From NCBI RefSeq assembly GCF_027532185.1, contig NZ_JAPZSV010000003.1:372001-436000 (forward strand): 64,000 nucleotides of DNA. Direction: 5' to 3'. The stretch comes from Hylemonella sp. (GTDB lineage Bacteria; Pseudomonadota; Gammaproteobacteria; Burkholderiales; Burkholderiaceae_C). Of the stretch, positions 31,167 to 41,841 are shown piece by piece (within the stretch, counting starts at the first letter, position 1; every line of letters begins with the position of its first letter). The notes beneath the pieces were generated by a model. That model worked only from the letters and a program-made list of their open reading frames with translations, was not told the DNA's origin and did not search any database. The position numbers and the translations under genes are program-made.

Positions 31167-31763
31167 TCAGGCCTTGAGCAGCTCGGCCATAAAGCTGTGG
31201 ATGGCCTCGACCTCGGGCTTGAGTGGGGTGAAGGGCAGGCCTTCACGACGCAGCAGGGCCCGCATGCCGCGGTCCACCTCTTTGGCCTGTTCCTCGTCCT
31301 GGAAGCGGCCGGTGTGGATGTATTTGCGCTCATCAGCGCGCTCGACCAGGATGTTGACGTTGTTGAACTGGCGGTACCACTCGACGATCTGCTTGCGCGT
31401 CTTGCCCACGTCGCAGATGTTCTCGGGATAGAACTCGTTGTAGTAGAGCACCTGCGGCAGCGAGGACTCGGTCACCAGGTACTGCACCTGGCCGTCGAGC
31501 AGGCTGAGCATCTGGAACTGCTGCTGGGCAATGCGGTACTGGTTGCGCAGGGCGTCGAAGTCTTTCTGCCAGACCAGGGACTTGGCGTAGTCGGGGATCA
31601 GCTCCACGGTCTTGTGGTGCAGGTGCAGGTAGAGCAGGATGGCGCCGGTGAAGAGCGACTTGTCGCTGCCCGGCCCGCCGATGATGTTGATCACCTTGGT
31701 GGGGTACAGGCGCATCTTGTTCTCGGGCAGATGCGGGGCGACGTAGGTGTACTGGATGCTCAT
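31167..31763 (-). CDS. P-loop ATPase-like hypothetical protein
   Basis: A 198-residue soluble protein that I place by inference with small AAA/NadR-like P-loop proteins. The Walker A region reads NIIGGPGSDKSLF: the glycine before the lysine is aspartate (codon GAC). A later QYLVTESSLPQVLYYNEFY gives the hydrophobic strand and a possible catalytic acid, and NVNILVERADERKY follows. Nucleotide binding may be impaired. It lies 11 bp from queG on the same strand. Confidence 0.72.
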   Translation of the reverse strand: MSIQYTYVAPHLPENKMRLYPTKVINIIGGPGSDKSLFTGAILLYLHLHHKTVELIPDYAKSLVWQKDFDALRNQYRIAQQQFQMLSLLDGQVQYLVTESSLPQVLYYNEFYPENICDVGKTRKQIVEWYRQFNNVNILVERADERKYIHTGRFQDEEQAKEVDRGMRALLRREGLPFTPLKPEVEAIHSFMAELLKA

Positions 31764-31773
31764 GGACCGTCCT

Positions 31774-32838
<1,065 letters not shown>

Positions 32839-32859
<21 letters not shown>

Positions 32860-33339
32860 GCAACCATTGTAGAAACACGCGTCCTGCGCGACGAATCCGC
32901 CACGCAGGCCCTGGCCGATGCGCTGTCCCGGCAGCCGGCCCTGCGCCATGCCTGCATCACGCTGCACGGCAACCTCGGCGCCGGCAAGACCACCTTCGTG
33001 CGCCACCTGCTGCGGGCCCTGGGCGTGCAGGGCCGCATCAAGAGCCCGACCTACGCCGTGGTCGAACCCCACGAGCTGCCCGGCCTCAACATCTGGCACT
33101 TCGACTTCTACCGCTTCAACGACCCGCGCGAGTGGGAAGACGCGGGCCTGCGCGACCTCTTCGCCAGCCCCGGTCTCAAGCTCTGCGAATGGCCCGAGAA
33201 GGCTGCCGGCCTGCTGCCGGTGGCCGACCTGTCCCTCACGCTGGAGGCGCGCGCCGACGAAAGCCGCCTGGCCACGCTGGAGGCCGGTACCGCCACCGGT
33301 GCCGCGCTGCTGCAGGGGCTCAAGGAGCTGCAGCCATGA
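32839..33339 (+). CDS. tsaE: tRNA threonylcarbamoyladenosine synthesis ATPase TsaE
   Basis: The ATPase of the TsaB-TsaD-TsaE machine making t6A37. About 166 residues. Walker A is in HGNLGAGKTTFVRHLLRALG, followed by IKSPTYAVVEPHE and WHFDFYRFNDPREWEDAGL, all typical. No ATG is suitable; TTG 32839 is chosen, TTG 32791 is an alternative. The stop overlaps the amiC start (ATGA). Confidence 0.88.
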
Positions 33340-34646
33340 TCAAGCGCCGCGAACTGCTGCAGACCGGCAGCCTGGTGCTGCTGCTGGGCCGGGCCCAGAT
33401 CGCCAGCGGTGCGACCATCGTGGCAGTGCGAGTCTGGCCGGCCGAGGACTATTCGCGCGTCACGCTGGAATCGGACACCGCGCTCAAAGCGAAGCAGAGC
33501 TTCATCAGCCAGCCGCCGCGCCTAGCCGTGGACATCGAGGGCATCGAGCTCAACCCCGCGCTGCGCGAGCTCGTGGCCAAGGTGCTGCCCGAGGACCCGA
33601 ACATCGCCGGCATTCGCGTGGGCCAGTACGCGCCGGGGGTGGTGCGTCTGGTGATCGACCTCAAACAGCCCATCAAACCCCAGGTCTTCACGCTCAAGCC
33701 CATCGAGCCCTACCAGCACCGCCTGGTCTTCGACCTCTACCCCACCACCCCGCCCGACCCGCTGGCCCAGCTGATCGCCCAGCGCCTGGGCCCGCAGACG
33801 CCAGCCCCCGCGGCAACAGCCCCTCCCGCGGAGATCGATCCGCTGGGTGATCTGATCGCACGCCACGCCGACAAGGCCGCCACACCGGCACCCGCCGTGC
33901 CGGCGCGCGGTGGCGGCCAGACCGACCGCCTGATCATCATCGCGCTCGACCCCGGCCACGGCGGCGAGGATCCGGGCGCCATCGGGCGCAACGGCACGCG
34001 CGAGAAGGATGTGGTGCTGCGCCTCGCACGCCGCCTGCGCGACCGCATCAACGCCAGCAGCGTCAACGGCCACACCCTGCGCGCCTACCTCACGCGCGAC
34101 GGCGACTTCTTCGTGCCCCTGCACATGCGCGTGCAGAAGGCACGCCAGGTGCAGGCCGACCTCTTCGTGAGCATCCATGCCGATGCCTTCTATACCCCGC
34201 GCCCGCAGGGCGCCAGCGTCTTCGCGCTCAGCCATGGCGGAGCCTCCTCCAGCGCGGCGCGCTGGATGGCGGCCAAGGAAAACAAGGCCGACCTGATCGG
34301 CGGCGTCAACGTACAGGCCAAGGACGCACAGGTCGCGCGCGCCCTGCTGGACATGAGCACCAGCGCCCAGATCCGCGACAGCCTGCAGCTGGGCAGCACC
34401 ATGCTGCAGGAGATCGGCCGGGTGGGCAAGCTGCACAAGCCGCGTGTGGAGCAGGCCGGTTTTGCCGTGCTCAAGGCGCCCGACATCCCGAGCGTGCTGG
34501 TCGAAGCCGCCTTCATCAGCAACCCCGAGGAAGAGGCCAAGCTCAACAGCGACCGCTATCAGGAGCAGCTGGCCGACGCGCTGATGCGGGGCATCCAGGG
34601 CTATTTCGCCAAGAACCCGCCGCTGGCGCGCAGCCGCAGCGTCTGA
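33336..34646 (+). CDS. amiC: N-acetylmuramoyl-L-alanine amidase
   Basis: A 436-residue periplasmic amidase that splits septal murein. The N-terminus has KRRELLQTGSLVLLLG, resembling a twin-arginine signal as in E. coli AmiC. An AMIN domain follows (VRVWPAEDYSRVTLESD), then a linker rich in Pro and Ala and the amidase_3 domain: IALDPGHGGEDPGAIG, zinc ligand region VSIHADAF and LVEAAFISNPEEE. Start overlaps the tsaE stop (ATGA). Confidence 0.9.
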   Translation: MIKRRELLQTGSLVLLLGRAQIASGATIVAVRVWPAEDYSRVTLESDTALKAKQSFISQPPRLAVDIEGIELNPALRELVAKVLPEDPNIAGIRVGQYAPGVVRLVIDLKQPIKPQVFTLKPIEPYQHRLVFDLYPTTPPDPLAQLIAQRLGPQTPAPAATAPPAEIDPLGDLIARHADKAATPAPAVPARGGGQTDRLIIIALDPGHGGEDPGAIGRNGTREKDVVLRLARRLRDRINASSVNGHTLRAYLTRDGDFFVPLHMRVQKARQVQADLFVSIHADAFYTPRPQGASVFALSHGGASSSAARWMAAKENKADLIGGVNVQAKDAQVARALLDMSTSAQIRDSLQLGSTMLQEIGRVGKLHKPRVEQAGFAVLKAPDIPSVLVEAAFISNPEEEAKLNSDRYQEQLADALMRGIQGYFAKNPPLARSRSV

Positions 34647-34674
34647 ATCCGCCGCCTCCCAAAGTCTGAACCCC

Positions 34675-35082
34675 ATGGACTGGGTCATCCACTACCGCAC
34701 CCTGCACCACCTGCACCTGGGCCTGGCCCTGACGAGCGGCGCCCTCTTCGCCCTGCGCGGTGCGGGTCTGCTGGCGCGCCAGCGCTGGTCTCAGCACGTC
34801 GCGCTGCGCCGCCTGAGCGTGATCATCGACACCGGCCTGCTCATCACCGCGCTGCGCCTGCTCTGGGAGCTGCGGCTCAACCCTCTCGTCATGCCCTGGC
34901 TACAGATGAAGCTGGCCGTGCTGCCGCTGTACATCGTGCTGGGCCTATGCGCCTTCAGGTTCGCGCGCCAGCATGAGTTACGGGCGCTGTGCTACCTGGG
35001 CGCGCTGGCCTGCTACGGCTTCATCGTATCGGTGGCGCTCACGCGCTCGCCCTGGGGCATCTTTGCCAGCTGGGGTGCTTGA
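34675..35082 (+). CDS. SirB2-family membrane protein
   Basis: A 135-residue protein with four hydrophobic helices, starting MDWVIHYRTLHHLHLGLALTSG. The His-rich first helix and WLQMKLAVLPLYIVLGLCAF match SirB2/YchQ-like proteins, whose function is unknown. The gene follows amiC after 28 bp. Confidence 0.75.
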   Translation: MDWVIHYRTLHHLHLGLALTSGALFALRGAGLLARQRWSQHVALRRLSVIIDTGLLITALRLLWELRLNPLVMPWLQMKLAVLPLYIVLGLCAFRFARQHELRALCYLGALACYGFIVSVALTRSPWGIFASWGA

Positions 35083-35287
35083 GAGCTTGTGAAGAATTCG
35101 TAGCGAGCAGCCCGAGCGCAAGGCGGGCAGAACGCAGGTGCTGGAACGTATCTCAGGGAGGTGCGGATCCCGACAACGCAGTGGCGGTGCAGGCCAACTT
35201 TTGCGAAGCGAAACTCAAGCGCCGCGGCCAGAGCCAGCACCGCCCAACGCGGCGATCGGTTCGCGCCGTCGATTGATTCGCGAGTGA

Positions 35288-35626
35288 TCAGTCGTTGTCC
35301 AGATGCGGACGCGACATGCCCTCGGCCGGCTCGCCGGTCTCGGGGTCGATCCAGTCGGAGATGCCCAGCTCGCTCTCCGCCTCCTGCAGGCTCTCGCCGG
35401 GTTCGGGCGCATCCAGATCGGCCGCTGCCTCCATATCGGCCTGGGCCTCCTCGAAGCTGTCGTAGGGCCCGAACTCGCGGCCGCCGTCGGACAGGCTCCA
35501 GTAGTAGCCGCCCGGGCGTTTGAGTACCTGCCCCACCAGCACCTCATCGGCCTCGGGCACCGCCTTCATGCTGGCGGTCTCACGGGCCGGGGCCGGCGGA
35601 CTCTCTGCGGCTTTCTTGCGTGGCAT
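35288..35626 (-). CDS. Small acidic hypothetical protein
   Basis: A 112-residue soluble protein. The N-terminus is basic and Ala-rich (MPRKKAAESPPAPARETAS), followed by a folded segment VLKRPGGYYWSLSDGGREFG and SFEEAQADMEAAADLD, and a very acidic tail ending HLDND. Start is supported by AGGAAGG before ATG 35626. I do not recognise a family. Confidence 0.6.
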   Translation of the reverse strand: MPRKKAAESPPAPARETASMKAVPEADEVLVGQVLKRPGGYYWSLSDGGREFGPYDSFEEAQADMEAAADLDAPEPGESLQEAESELGISDWIDPETGEPAEGMSRPHLDND

Positions 35627-35800
35627 GTCGACACCTTCCTGCGCTCTGGACGCCGGCGTGATGGCGGCCGGCTGGAACACATCTCCGGGGCTCACACGGG
35701 CTCCGTACGACGGACGCCAGCATCAACCCGGTCCTATGATGCACGCAGCCGGCCGGCCCCGGCAAGCTGGTGATTCATCCACCCCGCCGGGCGCAAGCGC

Positions 35801-36460
35801 CTACTCGGCCGGCGCCTGGCGCAAGGCCGCGCGGCGCGCCTTCCAGGCCCCGAAGATCACGATCAGGCCGGGGACCAAAATCAGGCCCCAGATGATCTTG
35901 TCCAGATTGGCCTTGACCCAGGGCAGGCTGCCCAGGAAGTAGCCGGCCGTGCAAATGCCCAGCACCCAGATGAACGCGCCGACGATGTTGTAGAGCGTGA
36001 ACTTCACGCGGCTCATCTCGGCCACACCCGCCACGAAGGGCACAAAGGTGCGCAAGAAGGGCATGAAGCGCGCGAGGATGATGGTGATGCCGCCGTAGGT
36101 CTCGTAGAAATCGTGGGCGCGCTGGAAGGCCCGCTTGTTGAAGAAACGTGAGTCTTCCCACTGGAAGACCTTGGGCCCGAAATAGCGCCCGATGCTGTAG
36201 TTGCACTGGTCGCCCAGGATGGCCGCGGCCAGCAGCACCGTCACCGCGACCGGATAGCTCATCATCCCGGCGCCAGTCATCGCGCCGACCACGAAGAGCA
36301 GCGAGTCCCCGGGCAGGAAAGGCATGACCACCACCCCGGTCTCGACGAAGACGATCAGGAAGAGCAGCGCATAGACCCAGGTGCCGTAGTTCTGCACAAA
36401 GGTCTCGAGGTGTTCATCCACGTTGAGGATGAAGTCGATCAGAAAGGTGATGATTTCCAT
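35801..36460 (-). CDS. DedA family membrane protein
   Basis: A 219-residue inner-membrane protein of the DedA/SNARE-associated family, linked elsewhere to lipid carrier recycling (undecaprenyl phosphate flipping). It carries the family motif VFVETGVVVMPFLPGDSLLFV and RFMPFLRTFVPFVAGVAEM, with about five hydrophobic segments. Stands alone downstream of ttdB, from which a terminator separates it. Confidence 0.88.
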   Translation of the reverse strand: MEIITFLIDFILNVDEHLETFVQNYGTWVYALLFLIVFVETGVVVMPFLPGDSLLFVVGAMTGAGMMSYPVAVTVLLAAAILGDQCNYSIGRYFGPKVFQWEDSRFFNKRAFQRAHDFYETYGGITIILARFMPFLRTFVPFVAGVAEMSRVKFTLYNIVGAFIWVLGICTAGYFLGSLPWVKANLDKIIWGLILVPGLIVIFGAWKARRAALRQAPAE

Positions 36461-36483
36461 GGGGGGTGATTATCCCCGCCCAT

Positions 36484-36508
36484 GAAAAACGCCACCCGCA
36501 GGTGGCGT
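36484..36508 (-). terminator. Rho-independent terminator after ttdB
   Basis: On the minus strand an 8-bp stem ACGCCACC/GGTGGCGT around TGCG is followed by TTTTT. It lies 25 bp after the ttdB stop. Confidence 0.75.
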
Positions 36509-36533
36509 GGGGACTTTCATGCGAGGGTCACGC

Positions 36534-37142
36534 TCACTTGATGAAGCGCACCTGGGCATTGATGCGCTCCAGGATGGGCTTTTTCTTCTGGTTGAAGACC
36601 GCCTTGTTTTCCTCGATCAGGTTCTTGCCCTTGGTGTCGATGGAGATGATCAGGGGCCCGAACTCGCGCACGCGGTTGACCCACAGCGTCTCGGGCATGC
36701 CCAGGTCTTTCCACTCCGCGGCCTCGATCTTCTCGACCTTGGTCGCAGCCAGCACCGCGCAACCGCCGGGGAAGATGGCGTGGACCGCCTTGTTCTCCAC
36801 ACAGCCCTCCTGCGTCTCGGGGCCCATGCCGCCCTTGCCCACGATGAGTTTGACGCCTGTCTGACGGATGAATTCCTTCTCGAATTTCTCCATGCGCATG
36901 CTCGTCGTCGGCCCGATGGAAACCATCTCGTACTCGCCATTGCCCTTGTCGCGAACGATGGGGCCCGCATGGAAGATGGCACCGCCCCTGAGGTCCACAG
37001 GCAGCTCGCGGCCCAGCTCGATCAGGCGGCGGTGCGCCACGTCGCGGCAGGTCACCAGGGTGCCGGTCAGGTAGACGACATCGCCGATGTTGAGCGACTC
37101 CAGGTCCTCGTCCTTGATGGGCGTGGTCAGGATTTTTTTCAC
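36534..37142 (-). CDS. ttdB: L(+)-tartrate dehydratase beta subunit
   Basis: The C-terminal half of a class I fumarase/tartrate dehydratase, 202 residues from a GTG start. It begins [21 protein letters not shown] and shows [20 protein letters not shown] and [11 protein letters not shown], which I recall as very close to E. coli TtdB. The start overlaps the ttdA stop (GTGA). Fumarase of the two-subunit type remains an alternative; the adjacent receptor and LysR gene favour tartrate. Confidence 0.85.
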   Translation of the reverse strand: MKKILTTPIKDEDLESLNIGDVVYLTGTLVTCRDVAHRRLIELGRELPVDLRGGAIFHAGPIVRDKGNGEYEMVSIGPTTSMRMEKFEKEFIRQTGVKLIVGKGGMGPETQEGCVENKAVHAIFPGGCAVLAATKVEKIEAAEWKDLGMPETLWVNRVREFGPLIISIDTKGKNLIEENKAVFNQKKKPILERINAQVRFIK

Positions 37143-38050
37143 AGCTTGAATCCTTGATGCGAGAGAACTTCGTACGACATATCGGCCTTGATCCTGATCT
37201 TGCCGCGGCGGTGCGCCCAGCAGCCCGTGGACACGGCGACGCCGATGGTGGAGGGATGGCGCGCCGAGGACTCGATGTTGACGCCCATCACGCTGGCATT
37301 GCCTGTGAGCCCTTGTGGGCCCAGGCCCAGTTCGTTCAGGCCCTCGGCCAGCAGCTCTTCCATCAACGCCGCGTTGTCGTTGGCATTGCGCGAGGTGACG
37401 GGGCGCAGGATGGCCTTCTTGGACAGACGCGCCGCCGTCTCGGCCGAGGTCGACACGCCCACTCCGACCAGCAGCGGCGGGCAGGCATTGACGCCGCGCG
37501 AGGTGATGACGTCGAACACGAATTCGGCCACGCCCTCGTAGCCCTGGCCCGGCATCAATACCTTGGCTGCGCCCGGAAGGGTGCAACCGCCACCTGCCAT
37601 GTAGACGTCGATGGTCACGCTGTCGTCGTCGGGCACGATCTCCCAGTCCAGCCATGGAATCTTGGAGCCGGTGTTGGTGCCCGTGTTCTTTTCCTCAAAG
37701 GTCTCCACGGCGTTGTGGCGCAGCGGACCGTCACGCGTGGCGCCCAGCGTGGCGTTACGCAGGATGTCCTCCAGCTCGCCCAGCAGCGGGAAGCGTGCCC
37801 CAGCCGATAGGAAATACTGGATCACCCCCGTGTCCTGGCAGCTCGGCCGGTCCAGCTTGTCGGCGGCCTCCTGGTTGGCGCGCATGGACTCGTAGACCTC
37901 CTTGGCCAGGAAATTCACCTCCTGTTCGCGCAGCTGCCCAAGCTTCTGCGTCACATCCACCGGCAGACGCTTGCCGATGTAGGACGTGAACTTGGCCATC
38001 AGGTTCGTCAGGTCGGCCACCGCCGCTTCTTTGTTCATTTGAGATTCCAT
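37139..38050 (-). CDS. ttdA: L(+)-tartrate dehydratase alpha subunit
   Basis: The 4Fe-4S subunit, 303 residues, exactly the E. coli TtdA length. The cluster cysteines are Cys71 in [11 protein letters not shown], one in [12 protein letters not shown] and one in [20 protein letters not shown]-type and [17 protein letters not shown] stretches are conserved. It probably dehydrates L-tartrate to oxaloacetate. ATG 38038 is a possible alternative start. Confidence 0.87.
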   Translation of the reverse strand: MESQMNKEAAVADLTNLMAKFTSYIGKRLPVDVTQKLGQLREQEVNFLAKEVYESMRANQEAADKLDRPSCQDTGVIQYFLSAGARFPLLGELEDILRNATLGATRDGPLRHNAVETFEEKNTGTNTGSKIPWLDWEIVPDDDSVTIDVYMAGGGCTLPGAAKVLMPGQGYEGVAEFVFDVITSRGVNACPPLLVGVGVSTSAETAARLSKKAILRPVTSRNANDNAALMEELLAEGLNELGLGPQGLTGNASVMGVNIESSARHPSTIGVAVSTGCWAHRRGKIRIKADMSYEVLSHQGFKL

Positions 38051-38068
38051 GCGAGGGGAAAGAATTCT

Positions 38069-39037
38069 TCAGTCCAGTGTGATGTTGGCGCTCTTGACCA
38101 GGCTGGCGAACTTCGCGCTCTCCTCCTTGATCTGGCGGGCCATCTCCTCGGGTTTGTCACCCACGGGCTCGGCGCCGATGTCGAACATCTGTTTCTTGAA
38201 ATCAACCGACTGGATGATCTTCACGATCTCGTGATTGAGCTTGGTCACGACGTCCCGCGGCGTGCCAGCCGGTGCCAACAGGCCAAACCAGGTGCCGATG
38301 GCGATGCCGGGGATGCCGGCTTCCTGGAGCGTGGGCACATCTGGCAGCGTGGAGGAACGCTTGGCCGTGGTCACGGCCAGCGGGCGCAGGCGGCCCTCCT
38401 TGATGAAGGGCAGAACAGGCGTGACCGTGTCGAAGGACAGGTCCACCTGGCCGCCCAGCAGGTCGGTGGTCAGCGGGGCGCTACCCTTGTAAGGTACATG
38501 GGTGATCTGTGTCCCCGTGAGCTGCTGGAACTGCGTGCCGATCATGTGCTGCGCCGTGCCATTGCCGTTGGAGCCGTAGAACATCTTGCCAGCCTTGCCC
38601 TTGGCCGCCGCCACCAGATCCTGCGCGTTCATATACGGTGTCTTGGCGCTCACCACCAGCACATTGGGCACCAGGGCCACGGTGGTGATGGGCGCAAAGT
38701 CGGTTTCGAAGTTGTAGGAGAGCTTCTTGAACACGCTCTGGGCTATCGTGTGATGCACGGCACCCATGAGCAGGGTGTGGCCGTCGGCCGGGGCCTTGGC
38801 CACCAGGGCCGCGCCCAGCGTGGCGCCGGCACCGGGCTTGTTCTCCACGATCACCGGCTGCCCCAGCGCGGGGGAGAGCTTCAGGGCCACGGCACGGGCC
38901 AACACGTCGGTGGTGCCGCCCGGCGGGAAGGGCACGACGATGGTCACGGGCTTGGCAGGCCAGCCTTGGGCAGCCGCCAAGCTGGCCCCTGCGCCCAGCA
39001 GGGCCGCTGCGGCATATCGGGTGAGAAATTTCAGCAT
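38069..39037 (-). CDS. Tripartite tricarboxylate transporter receptor (Bug/TctC), 2
   Basis: A 322-residue periplasmic binding protein with a signal peptide (LTRYAAAALLGAGASLAAAQ) and the GWPAKPVTIVVPFPPGGTTDV signature, MFYGSNGNGTAQHM and HVPYKGSAPLTTDLLGG. It is the first gene before ttdA (gap 18 bp), so tartrate or a related acid is a likely ligand. GAGGAGA lies before the start. No TctAB partner is in the window. Confidence 0.9.
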   Translation of the reverse strand: MLKFLTRYAAAALLGAGASLAAAQGWPAKPVTIVVPFPPGGTTDVLARAVALKLSPALGQPVIVENKPGAGATLGAALVAKAPADGHTLLMGAVHHTIAQSVFKKLSYNFETDFAPITTVALVPNVLVVSAKTPYMNAQDLVAAAKGKAGKMFYGSNGNGTAQHMIGTQFQQLTGTQITHVPYKGSAPLTTDLLGGQVDLSFDTVTPVLPFIKEGRLRPLAVTTAKRSSTLPDVPTLQEAGIPGIAIGTWFGLLAPAGTPRDVVTKLNHEIVKIIQSVDFKKQMFDIGAEPVGDKPEEMARQIKEESAKFASLVKSANITLD

Positions 39038-39138
39038 CTTGTGTCTCCTCGGTGGTGCATCCGACAGGTCTGGATTCCATCGGTGTGGAGGAACTGTAGA
39101 ACCACCGAAACTTAAAACTTATGCCGAAAGTAAAATCG

Positions 39139-39159
39139 TTGTTAACTTTGATTTAACAA
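39139..39159. promoter_or_regulatory. Palindromic operator candidate of the LysR regulator
   Basis: TTGTTAA, 7 bases, TTAACAA: a 7-7-7 dyad containing the LysR T-N11-A core. It lies in an AT-rich divergent region, 7 bp before the LysR start and about 100 bp before the receptor start, so it fits autorepression plus activation of the tartrate genes. Confidence 0.65.
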
Positions 39160-39165
39160 TGTGCC

Positions 39166-40095
39166 ATGACCCAAGGTGTGCATCCTGCCGATCTCGGCTT
39201 CTTCTCCACACTGGTGCTCGCCGGCAGCCTGGGCGGCGCGGCACTTGAACTCGGCGTCACCACCCCCGCCGTGAGCAAGCGCTTGGCCCAGATGGAACAG
39301 CGCCTGGGCCTGACACTGATCAACCGCACGACGCGACGCATGAGTCTCACGCCTGAGGGCGAGGTCTATCTGGAGCATGCGCGCCGAATCCTCGCCGACA
39401 TCGACGATCTGGAACATCAGCTCTGGGGTGCCAAGACGGCACCTAAGGGCCTGTTGCGCGTCAACGCCACGCTGGGCTTCGGACGCATCCGCATCGCCCC
39501 CCTGGTCTCGGCCTTTGTGCGCAAACACCCCCAGGTGGACATCCAGTTGCAGCTATCGGTCAGCCCGCCACCCATTGCCGACGACAGCTACGACGTCTGC
39601 TTCCGTTTCGGCCACCCGCCAGATTCACGCGCCATCGCGCGTTGCATCGCGTCCAACCGCCGTATCGTCGTGGCCTCACCCGCCTACCTGCGCAAGTTCG
39701 GCGAGCCAAAGACGCCGGGTGATCTGGTCAAGCACAACTGCATCGGCATTCGCCAGGGCGACGAAGCCTACGGACTCTGGCGTTTCAGCAACCAGAAGGC
39801 CCGGCACAAGGCCGATGCGAGCACCAACGTCAAGATCCGCGGCAACCTCACGACCAATGACGGCGAGATCGCGGTCAACTGGGCGCTGGACGGGCTGGGC
39901 GTGCTGCTGCGCGCCGAGTGGGATGTGGCGCGCTACCTGCGTAGCGGCCGCCTGGTGCAGGTGCTGCAGAACTACGACACACCCGATGCGGACATCTATG
40001 CCGTCTACGCCCAGCGCCACAAATCCTCGGTGCGCGTCAAGGCGCTGATCGATTTCGTTGCCGAAGCGTTCGAGCGCGAGGGGCGGGCAACCTAA
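39166..40095 (+). CDS. LysR-family transcriptional regulator
   Basis: A 309-residue regulator. The winged helix starts [31 protein letters not shown] and ends [14 protein letters not shown]; a type 2 periplasmic-binding fold follows ([19 protein letters not shown]). Divergent from the Bug-ttdA-ttdB genes, so probably their regulator with tartrate as the effector. It overlaps the DUF808 end by 4 bp. Confidence 0.9.
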   Translation: MTQGVHPADLGFFSTLVLAGSLGGAALELGVTTPAVSKRLAQMEQRLGLTLINRTTRRMSLTPEGEVYLEHARRILADIDDLEHQLWGAKTAPKGLLRVNATLGFGRIRIAPLVSAFVRKHPQVDIQLQLSVSPPPIADDSYDVCFRFGHPPDSRAIARCIASNRRIVVASPAYLRKFGEPKTPGDLVKHNCIGIRQGDEAYGLWRFSNQKARHKADASTNVKIRGNLTTNDGEIAVNWALDGLGVLLRAEWDVARYLRSGRLVQVLQNYDTPDADIYAVYAQRHKSSVRVKALIDFVAEAFEREGRAT

Positions 40096-41000
40096 TCCCG
40101 ACGAAGGCGCTGCACCGCCGTCACCCCGCCCAGCACGATGGCGCCAGCCACCACCCCCACAGCGGCACCTGCCGCGGTGTTGATCAGCGCGGCCAGCAGG
40201 TTGCCCCAGCCCACGGCCCAGGCCTCGACCGCATGGGCCAGGGCGGGCCAGCCATGCAGCAGGATGCCGCCGCCCACCATGAACATGGCGGCCGTGCCCA
40301 CCACCGAGAGCGTCTTCATGAGCCAGGGCGCGGTACGCAGCAGGCCCGTGCCCACGGCGCGCGGGAAACCCGAGGCCGAGCCCTGCAGACGTAGGCCCAG
40401 ATCGTCGAGCTTGACGATGCCGGCGACCAGACCGTAGACCCCCACCGTCATCAGCAGCGAGATGCCCACGAGCACGCCCACGCGCTGCGCCAGCGAGGCG
40501 CCAGCCACGGCGCCCAGGGTGATGACCACGATCTCGGCCGAGAGGATGAAGTCGGTGCGCACGGCGCCCTTGATCTTGTCGCGCTCCAGGGCGACCAGAT
40601 CCACGGCCGGGTCGGCCAGGGCCTGCAGGGTCTTCTGGTGCAAGGCCTGGTCCTCCTCGGGGCTGTGCAGCCACTTGTGAGCCAGCTTCTCGCAACCTTC
40701 GTAGCAGAGGAAGGCACCGCCGATCATCAGCAGGGGCGTGATCAGCCACGGCAGCAGCCAGCTGATCAGCAGCGCTGCCGGCACCGGGATGGCCTTGTTG
40801 ACCATGGAGCCCTTGGCCACGGCCCAGACCACGGGGAGTTCACGGTCGGCCCGCACCCCCGTGACCTGCTGCGCATTGAGCGCCAGATCGTCGCCCAGCA
40901 CGCCAGCCGTCTTCTTGGCCGCCACCTTGGTCATGGTCGCCACGTCGTCCAGGATGGTGGCGATGTCGTCGATGAGCGCGAGCAAGGTGGTTCCGGCCAT
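40092..41000 (-). CDS. DUF808 (YedI-like) membrane protein
   Basis: A 302-residue membrane protein that starts [29 protein letters not shown], the hallmark of DUF808/YedI. Several hydrophobic segments follow, and [10 protein letters not shown] forms a soluble loop. Function unknown. It converges on the LysR gene (4-bp overlap). Confidence 0.88.
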   Translation of the reverse strand: MAGTTLLALIDDIATILDDVATMTKVAAKKTAGVLGDDLALNAQQVTGVRADRELPVVWAVAKGSMVNKAIPVPAALLISWLLPWLITPLLMIGGAFLCYEGCEKLAHKWLHSPEEDQALHQKTLQALADPAVDLVALERDKIKGAVRTDFILSAEIVVITLGAVAGASLAQRVGVLVGISLLMTVGVYGLVAGIVKLDDLGLRLQGSASGFPRAVGTGLLRTAPWLMKTLSVVGTAAMFMVGGGILLHGWPALAHAVEAWAVGWGNLLAALINTAAGAAVGVVAGAIVLGGVTAVQRLRRD

Positions 41001-41050
41001 GGTGTGTCCTTTCGGGACACATGGTAATGGCTCGCCCTACACTCACGCCC

Positions 41051-41821
41051 ATGAGCATGCCGCGTTGCTTATCTGCCCTCCTGCTGGCCCTCCTACCAGC
41101 GCTGCCAGCCCAGGCCGAAGAAGGCTTCTGGGACCGGATCGGGCGGGCCGCCCACGCGGCAGCCAGCGCCCCGCGCACCTGGGCACCGCTGCTGGGTGCC
41201 GTGGCCCTGCAGATCGGAGATGCCGACCGCAAGCTGCAGACCCGCATGGCCGATCACACGCCCGTCTTCGGGTCACAGCAACGCGCCGACGAACTCAGCG
41301 ACGATTTCCGCAGCCTGTCTCAGGGCATCTGGGTCGTGACGGCGCTGGCCCCCTGGCAGGACGAACCCGCCGAGGGCTGGTTCGCCGCCAAGGGCCGGGT
41401 GGTGCTGGCGCAGGGCAGCGCGCGCCTGGTCACGAGCAAGCTCACCGGCGACCTCAAGGACGGGACCTCGCGCATGCGCCCCAATGGCGCGGGCGAGACC
41501 AGCATGCCCTCGGACCACGCCACGCGCACCTCGCTCTACAACACCATGAGCGTCTACAACCTGCAGCGCATGGGCTGGTCGACGCAGAATGTGGCGCGCG
41601 CCCAGCTGGGCCTGGATGTGCTCGCCGGCGCCACGGCCTGGGCGCGTGTGGAGGCCAACCAGCACTACCCCTCGGACGTGCTCGTGGGTCTAGGCCTGGG
41701 CCACTTCATGGGCAGCTTCTTCACCCACGCCTTCCTGGGGCCGGCGCGGGCCGAGACCCTGCAGGTTTCGCTGCTGCCAGGGCGTGAGCGCTTCGACATC
41801 CGGGTCCAGCTGAACTTCTGA
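41051..41821 (+). CDS. PAP2 family phosphatase
   Basis: A 256-residue exported protein with signal peptide MSMPRCLSALLLALLPALPAQA. The acid phosphatase motifs are KLTGDLKDGTSRMRP, SMPSDHATRT and RVEANQHYPSDVLVG; the catalytic histidines and aspartate are in place. It probably acts on phospholipids or on isoprenyl pyrophosphate in the periplasm; substrate not shown. Confidence 0.85.
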   Translation: MSMPRCLSALLLALLPALPAQAEEGFWDRIGRAAHAAASAPRTWAPLLGAVALQIGDADRKLQTRMADHTPVFGSQQRADELSDDFRSLSQGIWVVTALAPWQDEPAEGWFAAKGRVVLAQGSARLVTSKLTGDLKDGTSRMRPNGAGETSMPSDHATRTSLYNTMSVYNLQRMGWSTQNVARAQLGLDVLAGATAWARVEANQHYPSDVLVGLGLGHFMGSFFTHAFLGPARAETLQVSLLPGRERFDIRVQLNF

Positions 41822-41841
41822 GCGGCACCTACAATGTCCGC

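Noticed and set aside
35083-35287. Possible IS remnant or small RNA between SirB2 and the acidic hypothetical
   Set aside because: About 200 bp without clear inverted ends, promoter or hairpin with T-run; I see nothing I can support.
36534-38050. Two-subunit class I fumarase
   Set aside because: The fold is the same, but lengths and motifs match TtdA/TtdB better, and a receptor and LysR gene stand next to it. Kept as the alternative.
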